This document shows, piece after piece, positions 1 through 11,049 of a stretch of 64,000 nt of DNA (the first letter of the stretch is position 1; every line of letters starts with the position of its first letter). Position numbers and translations under genes: made by a program. Origin of the DNA: Hyaloscypha bicolor E (taxonomy: Eukaryota > Ascomycota > Leotiomycetes > Helotiales > Hyaloscyphaceae). The notes beneath the pieces are model-generated. The model was not told the DNA's origin. It did no database searches and worked only from the letters and a program-made list of their open reading frames with translations. The stretch spans positions 7,353-71,352 of the forward strand of contig NW_020194620.1 in the NCBI RefSeq assembly GCF_002865645.1. The letters run 5' to 3'.

Positions 1-3000
1 TATAAAATAGGCAAAAATGCCTTATAAAATAGATATTTCATATTTTTTTAAGAGTTTTTATAGTACTCTTATTATATGCCCGAATTATCTTATTAATATT
101 TGGATTCCGGACTAGTTTCTCTAAGAACTTACTAATTAAAGGCTTATAATTCGCTATATTATATATCTTCTTAAAGCTATTATATACTTATAAGTATACC
201 TAGCCTTAGTAATACTTATAGTAATATCGGGAAATTACTAGTATTATATTAGTAATATCTCGAAATATAGTAGTTATATAAAAGATAGGCTTTATAGACT
301 TTCTATACTTACCTAAATTAGCCTATTTAGTAAAGGCCTTAAGATAGTAAATATAAAAAAGATATATAGTCAAAATATATCTATTAGTATTAAGTAGCTA
401 TTTAAGTAATATAAATTAGGTTAAGATAGTTTCTTTTACTAAATTAATATAAATTCGGGACTAATCTAGTTTTAAAAAATTAAGAACTAGAAATAATATA
501 GAAATAAAAGCATTCTATATCTCTAATAAAATATTAGCCTTAAAGTTAAGTTTAGTATTCTTATTTAAAAAGTAAATATAAGTATTATAATATAGCTTAT
601 TACTATAAAAAAGAAGTTACTAAATAATATTATACTAAATTACTTATAGTATATAATCTTAAATTATATAATAAAGAAGTATTACCTTAGCTTAAATATT
701 ATTATTATATATAGAACTAATATTCTCTTATTAATATACTTTAGCTTTAAGTTTAGTATATTTCTAATTAAAAGAAATATACTAGTAACTTATTAGTAAA
801 ATATTATAGAATATGGCTAGTAAAAGAATCTTATTAAACTAATATTAGAGAATAGAAAATAGGGCACTATTACTATATCTAGGAAATATAGTCTTTTTTA
901 TAAGGTCCTATATAAAAGAAAAGAAAATATAAATATAAATATCCTTATAACTAATTATATAACTAAAGTAATAGTAAGGTATTTTATAAAAGGCTATTTT
1001 CTAGATCTTGGGCTAGTTAGGATTTATTATAAAGTTAGTAATATTTATATATAAATATATAGAAATAGAAATATTTTATTAAAAACGAAAATATAAGTTA
1101 ATTTAAATTCCTTATTAGGTAAAAGAAAGGTAATTAGTATATCTATAAAAGCTATTAATATTATATTATCTTAAATTTTTATAATAATTTATCTGAAAGT
1201 AAAGTATATATAAATATGAGTAATAGTCTAGAATATTAACTACTAGTTCAGTATTATTTTCGTTATAATTTACTTATAATATATTAAAGTTAAGCTTATA
1301 AAGAATATTATTATCTGAATTATTATTATTATTATTCGTAACCTGGCTATTAGGTAAATAGTTATTATTATTATTTATAGTAAGACTAGTAAATATAGCT
1401 TACTAGTTAATATTCCTAATTATTATATATTCTTACTAGTTTATTATTTGCTCTAGATATAATAGTTTGCTATTTTATTTACTAAGACTATAATTTAAAA
1501 GAAAATCGCAATATTATAAAAGTATAATATATTATTTAGTAAAATAAAAAGAATCTTATTTATTATTAGATTTAATATATTACTTATTTATATATTCTTG
1601 GAAATTAAATAGATAATAAGCTAGCTCTGAAATATAGTTAATTAGCGGCCTATTAGGTCTAGTAATCTCGGCTTATAATTAAGCTTCTAATTCTGCCTTA
1701 TTCTTACTATTACCTTTACTCTTATTCTTAGTCTTAGTATTCTTATTATTAATAATTTAGTTATTCTCGGTATTATTATTATTCTTATTAATACTATTAT
1801 TATTATCTAAATAAGATATATTAGAAGTTTTTTCGGGAATAAAGTCGGAATTATTACTATTATTATTATTATTACTCGGGAATAATTAGTCTAGGAAATG
1901 CCCGAGACTAGGCTAGTTACTATTTACGAAAAAGGAAATATTTGCCTATAATTTACTATATAGCTCCTGGCTATTAGGCTTCATTTTACTATTATATTCT
2001 AGGGAACTATTATTGAAATTATTAATATTATAATTACTATTATCTAGGGTTATATTATATAATAAGAGATTATAACTTAGTAAGAAATTCCTATTCTAGT
2101 CTTATAAATTTAGAGATTCTAGATTAGTATTCTAGTAAATAGTTAGTATTTAGAGAATAGATTATTAACTTTCTTAAGATTAACTAATAGGTTCTAATTC
2201 CTTATTATTTATATATTATAAATACCTAATCCTATAGGCTTTACTAAATTTATAGCTTATTTATATAGCAGGCTTTATAGAATATATATATGTCTGTTTC
2301 TTATTTCTCGGTTATAAATATCTAGAAGATTTATATTTATAATAGATTTATAGAAATATAATTATTAATTTAGTAGTAATTAGCTAGAAAGCTATTATAT
2401 TTTCGGAAGAATTATAAGATAGAATAGTATTTATAATACTTGGGCTTAAATAGGGAGTCTTTTAGGTCTTACTAGGGATTTCTTAGGTCTCTTTATAATA
2501 TTTACTATTAGGTAATTATTATTTAATATTTCGTTCTCGGATTCTTATAGATAAGCAAGTAGTAATTTCTTATTTAGTTAGTAATAACTCGGTATTTTAC
2601 TCTTGAATTCTAGTAGATTTATAAATAGCAGGCTCTTATATTATATAAGGCAGGCCTATACTCTATAATAAAAGTTCTATAGAATCGGGTATAGATTTTT
2701 AATATCTAGTTAATAATTCTTATATATTTCGAGATTAAATTAATAGTATTTAGAAGTCGAATAGCTCTATACTTAAAGTATTTATAGTATTTGAATATTC
2801 TTGAATATAGTAAGAAAGTAATATATATAAAGAATTAGACTACTATATAATTAGAGTTAAAGAGGTTAGTATATCTAAGAAAGAAAATTATAAAAAAGGA
2901 AGAGGTTATTAAAAAAGAAATTATTAAGGAAGAGGTTATTAAGGAGAAGATTACTAAATAGTATTTAAAGAAGCTAGGAAAAGGCATATATTAGTTATTA

Positions 3001-3540
3001 AATCTATAGTAAATAGAAGAAGCTTAAGGGAATATAAGTAAGCGAATAATAACTTATTAAATTAGGATCTAGAACTTATTAATACTTTTCTTACTAGTAT
3101 ACTTATCTAGTTATATTACTTTTATGCCTTATTTCTTTCTTTTCTTTTTTGCTTTTCTTTAGGTAAGATATTCTTAGAGAATTAGATTTAGAAATAAAAG
3201 ATTAAAATCCGGTAATAATTTACTAAGAGTTTAAAAATAAAAGGCTATTAAAGAATTAGCTTATTTAGAAATAATATCTAAAAAAATTATTATTAATTAT
3301 ACTAAGAATAAAAAGGATTTAGATTTAGGAAATACCTCTAGCCTTAATCTCTAAGCAAGTTCTAAATTCTCGGTAATAAATTTATTATATATATTATAAT
3401 ATATTAAATCCTAAAATATATACTTTCTATTATAATATATATAATTAATTTAGTACTTAATTTATAGCCTTTTAGGGCCTTAAACTAATATAAAGAAAGT
3501 TATTAATAATATAATATTAGTTTTATTAAAATATATATAT

Positions 3541-4066
3541 TATATATATTATATTTTTTTGGCTCTTAATATATATATTCTTATTATAAAATCATAATTA
3601 ATCTACTATATAACTAATATGTAATATATAGCTATAATCTTTTAAAAATCTAGTAATATATAATTATTTTAGTATTTAACTTATAGCTATTTGCCTATTA
3701 TTTATTAAGTTATTACTAATATTATATATATTATACTTTTTTGGCTTTTAATATATATACTTTTATTATAAAATTATAATTAATCTATTATATAACTAAT
3801 ATATAATATATAGCTATAACCTTTTAAAAACCTGGTAATATGTAATTATTTTAGTATCTAACTTATAGCTATTTACTTATTATTTATTAAATTATTACTA
3901 ATATTATATATATTATACTTTTTTGGCTCTTAATATATATATTCTTACTATAAAATCATAATTAATCTATTATATAATTAATATATAATATATAACTATA
4001 ATCTTTTAAAAACCTAGTAATATATAATTATTTCGGTATCTAACTTATAGCTATTTACTTATTATT
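3541..4066. repeat. 182-bp tandem repeat, about 2.9 copies
   Basis: The word TTTTTTGGCT(C/T)TTAATATATATA recurs with GGC at 3561, 3743 and 3925, an exact 182-bp spacing. The flanking sequence repeats too: a stretch ending in a TTATAGCTATTT word closes each unit. Differences between copies are mostly C/T and G/A, as RIP would leave. The third copy breaks off near 4066. Confidence 0.85.
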
Positions 4067-5415
4067 TAATATCAAGTTATTAACTATATAATTTTAGTAA
4101 GAGAGCTTCTTACTAATATGTGTTTTTTAAAACCGCCTTGCTTATATACCCGCTTTTTAGGCATTTGACTTATAGTACTAATTAATAGCTATTTAAATAT
4201 AAACTTTTTATAAAATTTGGATTAGTAATAGCTCTTAAATTAAAGAAGTTAAAAATTCTATATTTTATAATTTAAAGGTAAGTTTAAGAAAGCCTAGAAA
4301 TTTAGTAAATAAATTCCCAAAATCGAATATAAGAGCCTTATAAATCCCTAACTTATAGGGTTTTATAGGCTCAAAAGCTGAAATCTAATTAATTAATATA
4401 TAAATTCCCTTAAATTATAATTTTATTTTAAGAAATCTTTTTATTATAAGTTAGAAAGCATATAATATAGTATAATAAGCCGTATTATTTAAAAATTATA
4501 TTATTTTAGCGGTTTTAAGGTTTTAGTTATATAATAAAGGCTATAGCCTTTTATATATAACTTATAGGAATTATATAAGAAAGCTGGTTTTTCTATAGTT
4601 CTAGAGAATAATTCCTTCTTAATATTTAATTAATTAAGCTTTTATATACTATTTATACTTTTAATTTTATTATTTTACTATTAAGTTATATTTTATACTC
4701 TAGTATACTTTATATGGGTTTTTGTTTTATTATAGTTTCTTTCTTATAATAATTATAGTATTAGGATTATAATATACTAGCTTATACTTCTATTAGAAAA
4801 TATAACTTAAGATTTTTAAAGAGCTTTAGCTAATTATAAGTTTATTAATATAAGATAAAGTTATTTTATATTTTCCTGTTTTATCTAATAACTATAATTA
4901 TTAGTTTTCCAAATCTAGCTTTAAATGAATTATATTAGAACCAAAAACATATATCTATAATAATACTAACTCTATATATAGTTCTTGAGAAATATTATTT
5001 ATAAATATCCGAAATTAGAAAACTTTCTTAATTAATACTTATATATAACTATTATAATAAAATATATGAATTATAAGAGCTTTAGTAATAAAATAGAATC
5101 TAATAGCTTACTTTATAAGCTAGCTCTATATTATATTTAATACAAGTATTCTTTATATTAAATTAATTTCCTAAAGAAATTTAATAAATAATTTTAATAT
5201 TATTTAAATATTATTAATTATTTAAATATAATTAAATATTAGAATATTTATTACTAGTTATACTAATTTCTTCTAGTATATTATATTATAATAATTATAG
5301 CTAGTATATTAAAGAATTATTTATAAATAATTTATAAATAATAAATATCTTAAATAATTTAAATAAAATAGAATAATTATTTATAAATAATTATATGGAA
5401 ATTAATTAATTATAA

Positions 5416-5548
5416 TAAATTAATATATAATTAAAAAAAATTAAAAAAGAACTAAGGTATTTATTAAATAGCCTTATATAAGCTAAGCTAATACTTATAT
5501 AAATATATTTAAATATTAATTTTCTATAATAAATAAACTAATTATTAT
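5416..5548 (+). repeat. decayed copy of the hAT terminal sequence
   Basis: This stretch matches 32249-32375, inside the left end of the hAT element, in the same orientation. Shared words include AAAAAAGAACTAAGGTA, AGCCTTATATAAGCTAAGCTA and AATTTTCTATAATAA. Where they differ, the copy here mostly has T or A where the other has C or G. It is therefore the more heavily RIP-mutated copy. Similarity stops on the right before any transposase coding sequence, so this may be a truncated element or a MITE-like derivative. Confidence 0.7.
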
Positions 5549-6986
5549 TAAAATTTAATTTATATATTAAATAGTATTATTACTTTATTAAATAATAAAA
5601 TAATACTAGATATGGCTTTTACTAAAGCCTTATCTAATAAGGCTAGCTTAATTATATATACTATAATAGGGATTTATCTTTATTAGTTACGTAATATAAT
5701 TAGGTAATCTCTAAATATCTATATATCTGATTTTATATATATATATTTCCTGCTTTTTTTTTAGTTCTTAAAAAACTAACTTTTATTTTTTTGATTTTAT
5801 ATTTTACTTATATATTATAATTCTATATTATAAAAGTTTATTCTTTTTTATATATTACTTTATATTTTATATTTCTATTATAATATAAATTATATATATT
5901 ATTTAAATTAGTTATAAATAATTTAAATAATATATAAATAAAATAAAAATATTAGGTTTTTAGCTTAAATAAAATAAAAGTAATTATTATAATAAATATA
6001 AATATATATAATATAATAGTAATAATAAAAAACTAAAACTCGAATATATTTAGTAAATTAAGTAAATATAGGTTATATAATACTAATATATAATAATAAT
6101 AGCTATTATTCTATTTTATTTTATTTATTTATTATACTAATTATAGCTTTAAAAAGTAATATATCTAATATATATATATTTTTTATTCTTTTAAAAAGTA
6201 ATATTATTTAATAATTATTAAATAATAAATTTATTAAAAGAAAATTATATATTCGAAAAATCTTAAAAAGCTAATAATATATAAATTAATTAATTTTTAT
6301 TATAAATATTATATATAAATTAAAAAACTTTATATTTAATATAAGTTTTATAAATTAGTTTATTTTTTTTAGTTAAAAAGTAAGGCTCCTTTAATTATAA
6401 TATTAAATCCGATTATTTTAAAATTAAATAATTTAGCTAATATAATATAATATATTTTATAGAATTAAATCGATTTAATTAATATAAATAAAGGTTTAAT
6501 AAATTCAGTATTTAATATATATAACTTAAAGTATTTAAAATTTATATATACGAGCCATTTATTACTATAAAATAATTATTACTTTAATATTATTTATTTG
6601 ATTTATATTACTATTTCTAGTATATTAAATAATTAGATTTGATTTAATTAGATTTCTTTACTTAAATTAAATTATATTAAAATTAAATTAATTAAATAAT
6701 ATTTAATTATAATTAAAAATAATTAAAAATAATTAATTAGATTTATTACGTGATTATATATATGATTCTAGAGCTTTAGAAGCCGAAATAAGGCTAAAAT
6801 AAAGTCTGGGCTAGCTATATTTAATATTATTAAAAGTACTCTTTATTAAATTAGGCCTAGTACTAATTAGTAAATAAAGCTTAAAGTACTAAAACCTCTT
6901 TGATTTCTAGTATTATAGTATTAGTAAAAAGCTTGAATTAAGCTAAAGGCTATTTGCCAGGCTAAGGAAATACCGGCCATATACTA

Positions 6987-7013
6987 AGTCACGTGTAATA
7001 GCACCACGTGACT
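6987..7013. repeat. perfect 9-bp inverted repeat built on two CACGTG sites
   Basis: AGTCACGTG (6987-6995) and CACGTGACT (7005-7013) are exact reverse complements separated by 9 nt. The pair sits in a small GC-richer patch at the right end of the AT-rich block. CACGTG is the core site of bHLH proteins such as Cbf1/Pho4, but nothing here shows binding. Similar CACGTG words occur near both ends of the hAT element at 32.2 and 46.5 kb, so it may be a transposon end. Confidence 0.6.
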
Positions 7014-7460
7014 GGTATCACATAACAAAAACTAGTTTATTATTTTAGATTTAGACTAATTTTATACTCTTATATATGCTTTATAGATTTTATTTATATT
7101 TTATTACTATAGCTATTAGTTATTTAATAATCTTTAGAAATGCCTAAGAAAGTATACTTTTATATTATTATATAATAATTATAATTAATTCCAATTAATT
7201 AGCCTTAATTATTTTTTGACATACCGGCTATCCCGTAACCTCAGTTTATTAGCCACTAAACGCGACAACACAATTAATAATTCTAAATACAGTATGGGAA
7301 TCAACGCAAAACGCTCCGGCACTGCATAGTGCTCTGGTATTATAAGTATCCCAGAATTTATCTAGGTTCTGCTCAATTAATCCTCGCAGGGAATCATTAC
7401 TTAGGACCGCTGCAAGCGGGGAATAGAGGATTGTTCCCGTTGCACAGCATAATCTACCTG

Positions 7461-7646
7461 GGAGGCCTCTCACAGTCCTTCTTCCCCGAACGCATTAGGG
7501 CTGCCTCTGTTGGATGGAAGCTGGAGGCCTCCTGCATTAGATGGGAGGTTTTGCAGAGGCCTCACACATTCCAGCTTCCTCGAAAACATTGGGCTGTCTC
7601 CATTTGATGGAAGCAGGAGGCCTCCTGCATGAGATGGGTTTTGGGA
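7461..7646. repeat. diverged 93-bp tandem duplication
   Basis: Two successive units share GAGGCCTC, a C/T-rich segment, CATT(A)GGGCTG, GATGGAAGC and AGGAGGCCTCCTGCAT/GAGGCCTCCTGCATTAGATG-type words, with GATGGAAG at 7513 and 7606 (93 bp apart). The 93-bp period is 31 codons, and frames on both strands stay open through both units: the minus-strand ORF 7470-7673 and the plus-strand ORF 7329-7607. I see no domain in either. The rest of 7014-8076 holds only the AT-to-GC transition and the upstream region of the next gene. Confidence 0.6.
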
Positions 7647-8076
7647 GTCTTCCGCGACTGGTCCGCGGTGCAAGCTCGCCTTGTCGGCAGCCTTACATTT
7701 GTTGAGATGCGTGAGTGTGGGAGTACAGGAGAGAAGATGTTACTCCTGTCATTCTACCTGTCCGAATTGGTGACCTAATCGAACAATGCCGGCATATCCC
7801 CAAAGCGCACAGTGCGGTTCGCAACCCTCACATGTCAATATGGATCCGTGGCCAGACTCGTCTTCAGGCAACTATGTGAGTCATTTAATTGCATGAAGAG
7901 AGCCCCTTGAAGTAAGGCTAACTAGAGATTAGTTAATAGGGCCAGTTGCTGCGATGTTCCATCTCACCTTGCGCCTGTTGCATCTGGATTCTGGTAGTGA
8001 AATATCTCATCAATTACCAAATTGAGTCTTAATACTCTCAGATCCACTATTCTCGAAGACTCCGGAAATTGTCGTG

Positions 8077-10179
8077 ATGGCTAGCAACTACGAGAACACA
8101 TCAAGCAGCACGCCGGGCCTAACGGTGGGTCCCCAGCGGAACCAATCGATAGCCCCTGACTGTCGGTCTGCTTTCAACGATAAAGCAGTAGTTGTGGGCT
8201 TATACGGAGTTCCCGGATCCGGTAAGACCTTTCTACTGAACCAGCTGAAGCAAGAATTCGGGCAAGAGCATTTCGAGTTCTACGATGGCGCGAAGATGAT
8301 TGCTAATCTTGTCCCCGGCGGACTCGACGCATTCCAGAAACTGGAAGAGCAAGAGAAGGTGCATTGGCGCCAGCTTGCTATCGACACGATCGGAAAGGAA
8401 TGCGCCGACAGCGGGCGAGTCGCAGTCGTGGCTGGACACTTCATGTTCTGGCCCGAGGAGACGGAAGCTGGACAGCCAGTGTATACTAGGAACGACTTGG
8501 ACACATTCACGCACATCCTCTACTTGGATGTTCCTGCCGAACTTGTCGCGCAGCGTTGTTTGAACGACACAGAGAGGAGTCGTGCGTCTGCGTCCATCAA
8601 CCATCTACGCAGGTGGCAGCAGGCCGAAAAGACCCAGCTGCGCCATCTCTGCTACCATCATGGCATTTTGTTCTCGCTCGTATCCCCGCATCCGACGTTG
8701 CTGAACAAAGTCTCGACGCTGCTACGCGATTTCCGACATCATACCGAGGAGTATAACCTGTCTCGCGCCGAAAGCAGGATGGAAGAGGTCCTTTTAGCAG
8801 GCCAAGGACAGCTGGAGACAGTGTTGGTCATGGACGCCGACAGGACCTTAGCTGTAAAGGACAGTGGTGCGTTGTTCTGGAAGATGGTCTCTAACTCTCG
8901 GCAGTCGGGGGACGAAGAACGTTGGTTGAAGACGTTATTCAGCAGCCCGTTGGGTTATTCGTACACTGCCTTTCGCCAGGCCGCTTTGCTCTATGAAGAG
9001 GTGGCCAACGATCAGGAGTTTAATGCCTTTTGCGAAAACGTAGCGTCAGCGGTGGCTATGTATCCCGAGTTTGTGTCGCTATTGCAGCTGGTAGCAGGAC
9101 AAGAACATGTTGGCGCAATAGTTGTTACCTGTGGGCTGCGCGGTGTTTGGGACAAAGTCCTGGAGAGAGAAGGTCTGTCCAAGACGGTGAAAGTCATCGG
9201 CGGAGGACGTATCGCAGACGGGTTCGTTGTTACTGCTGCAGTGAAAGCCGCCATGGTTGCCCGTTTAAGAGACATCCACCACATGTACGTTTGGGCGTTT
9301 GGAGATAGTGTGCTGGACCTGCAAATGTTAAGGAAGGCAGATCAAGCTATTGTTGTGGTCGGCGAGGAGCAGACCAGGAGTAAGACCATGGACGCAGCAT
9401 TATTAAACGCCATCGACAATGGCGGTCTTTCAGCACAACAAGTTTTGCTGCCCAGCAATGTGTCACCACGTCTAGACACCACCAAGCTTCCCCTAATCCA
9501 GCTCACGGACCCCGAGTTCATCGATTATATTATCCGCCGTAGCAGTCAGCATCCTCTCCAAGTACTCCATGCAACAGACAGAAATGCCGCCAAGCTACTC
9601 ATGACGCCGATGCGCGATGCAACGGTTGCCGGCCCGGTCCTGCGGGAAGCCCATCGCCGTGTCGGATGGTATCTGGCGACGGAATTCTTGGCAGAAATGA
9701 TTGGGGTGGAGGAGTATCCAATTCCGCACGTACAGGGCTATCAGACCAGTGGATATCGACTTTGCCGCGAGAAGAAGACATCAATTGTGGCGCTAATGCG
9801 TGGCGGAGAAGCCATGGCTTTCGGCGTTAATGAAGCCTTCCCGAGCGCGATGTTCGTCCACGCCAAACGTCCCGAGGACATCGAGCCCCACCATCTGTTG
9901 CAACAACGCACCGTTGTGTTAGTCGATTCGGTGGTGAACAGCGGCAAGACAGTAGTGAACTTTGTGCAACACATCCACAGTCTGCACGCCACTATTCACA
10001 TTGTGGTCGTTGCCGGCGTTGTCCAAGCCCAGTCAGTTTCTGAGGGCAGCCTAGCCCAGGCGCTCGCCTGTCACGCAAATTTCAGCCTTATTACACTTCG
10101 CCTCTCTGACAACAAGTTCACCGGCAGAGGCACTACAGACACCGGTAACCGTCTCTTCAACACGACGCATCTACCATGA
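8077..10179 (+). CDS. P-loop kinase / HAD phosphatase / uracil-PRTase-like fusion protein
   Basis: An intronless 700-aa protein with three enzyme-like parts. Residues 35-225 form a P-loop nucleotide-binding domain with Walker A GVPGSGKT at 44-51, resembling nucleoside or NMP kinases. Residues 245-450 resemble a HAD phosphatase: motif I is DADRT (253-257), a motif II threonine lies near 351, and GDSVLD (409-414) carries the metal-binding aspartates. Residues 500-690 look like a uracil phosphoribosyltransferase, with RGGEAM (575-580) and the PRPP-binding loop VVLVDSVVNSGKT (613-625). Family knowledge suggests nucleotide or nucleobase salvage, but the substrate is unknown. The first ATG is 8077; a GTG codon directly upstream is not a credible start. 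No signal peptide or membrane segment is seen, so it is probably cytosolic. It is the first gene after the AT-rich block and shows no RIP damage. Confidence 0.88.
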   Translation: MASNYENTSSSTPGLTVGPQRNQSIAPDCRSAFNDKAVVVGLYGVPGSGKTFLLNQLKQEFGQEHFEFYDGAKMIANLVPGGLDAFQKLEEQEKVHWRQLAIDTIGKECADSGRVAVVAGHFMFWPEETEAGQPVYTRNDLDTFTHILYLDVPAELVAQRCLNDTERSRASASINHLRRWQQAEKTQLRHLCYHHGILFSLVSPHPTLLNKVSTLLRDFRHHTEEYNLSRAESRMEEVLLAGQGQLETVLVMDADRTLAVKDSGALFWKMVSNSRQSGDEERWLKTLFSSPLGYSYTAFRQAALLYEEVANDQEFNAFCENVASAVAMYPEFVSLLQLVAGQEHVGAIVVTCGLRGVWDKVLEREGLSKTVKVIGGGRIADGFVVTAAVKAAMVARLRDIHHMYVWAFGDSVLDLQMLRKADQAIVVVGEEQTRSKTMDAALLNAIDNGGLSAQQVLLPSNVSPRLDTTKLPLIQLTDPEFIDYIIRRSSQHPLQVLHATDRNAAKLLMTPMRDATVAGPVLREAHRRVGWYLATEFLAEMIGVEEYPIPHVQGYQTSGYRLCREKKTSIVALMRGGEAMAFGVNEAFPSAMFVHAKRPEDIEPHHLLQQRTVVLVDSVVNSGKTVVNFVQHIHSLHATIHIVVVAGVVQAQSVSEGSLAQALACHANFSLITLRLSDNKFTGRGTTDTGNRLFNTTHLP

Positions 10180-11049
10180 CTCTATTTCTTAGCTATAAGG
10201 ATGGGTTCTCATGAGAACCGATGGTTTAATAAATAATTACTTCAGCGACTAAGCATTTTGAGTATTCCTTCAACACCGTAGCCCTATTAAATATTGCTCA
10301 CTTATCTGAAAGGGGGATTGCAAGTTACCTCTCACGAGACTATAATAAAATCGGAAGCGGAACATTGAAAGGTTTTTCCGCGATCCAAATCACGTGTACT
10401 GTATCAGCTGTCAGGTGCCACCTTCTTTCGGGGAACTCCCTGAATCGCCCCGCCCTCCACCATGAGCACCCCCAACAATTGGTTCTTCAATAGCGCCCCA
10501 CAACTTGAGACTATACGTTGCATACTATTGTCTGAACCCTCTCTCGAGTCTCGCGGCCTTACTCGTTTTTGCCCCGTGTGCATTCGTCCGTTCTTCACCG
10601 AGCCAGTTCTGAAAATGTCACAAGGTACACAATTTCTACCACGTCGCATCTGTCTGGTCGATATTTGGTGCCTGCCAAGTACCCCGCATCACGCTAGGAA
10701 CATGTTCAGTTGCAAGGTGGCATTGAAATGCAGGGCATTGTGACCCTGTGATTCTGCGGTGTCCGGGAACAGTATTCTCAGTCAGGTCTTGGCAAGCCTT
10801 GAATAGGATCGAAGGCCGACAACGGCGAATCGCCGATGTAAGATATGTCATTTAAGACTTTCGAACGGCCTTTGTTTCGGCATCACATGAAGAATGGCAG
10901 TTCCATCACATAGGAACGCAATTTCAAGCGACTTCGTGGTGTTTGAGCAATGTCGTTGTATATATGGAAGATGCAAGGAGTGCATTTGTTCATGTCTCCG
11001 CCAGTCTCGTTTTCATTTCGCACCCTGAAAAGCTACTCTCAGCCGCGAA
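10180..11049. other. intergenic, no supported gene
   Basis: This 870-bp gap holds the 3' end of the fusion gene and the promoter of the FAD oxidase. A 93-codon ORF (10462-10743, plus strand) has a good CCACCATGAG start context, but no recognisable domain and no splice support, so I do not call it. A CACGTG site lies at 10392. Confidence 0.5.

Larger units (their letters stand above)
1..6985. repeat. AT-rich RIP-degraded block, left
   Basis: Almost pure A/T with TA-rich words, stop codons in every frame and no long ORF. This is the pattern left by repeat-induced point mutation in ascomycetes. Short islands of better preserved sequence survive (for example 1650-2000, 2450-2700, 4120-4160). Minus-strand readings of about 1600-2050 give an Asn/Ser-rich stretch, suggesting a decayed coding element, but I could not assign a transposon family. 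It contains a 182-bp tandem repeat and a partial copy of the hAT terminus found at 32.2 kb, both listed separately. The block runs off the left edge of the window. Confidence 0.85.

Noticed and set aside
8074..8076. GTG as start of the fusion protein
   Set aside because: Nuclear genes of this kind start with ATG; the next codon at 8077 is ATG.
10462..10743. 93-codon ORF with a good Kozak context
   Set aside because: No domain, no splice support, and overlapping opposite ORFs; kept only as a note in the intergenic entry.
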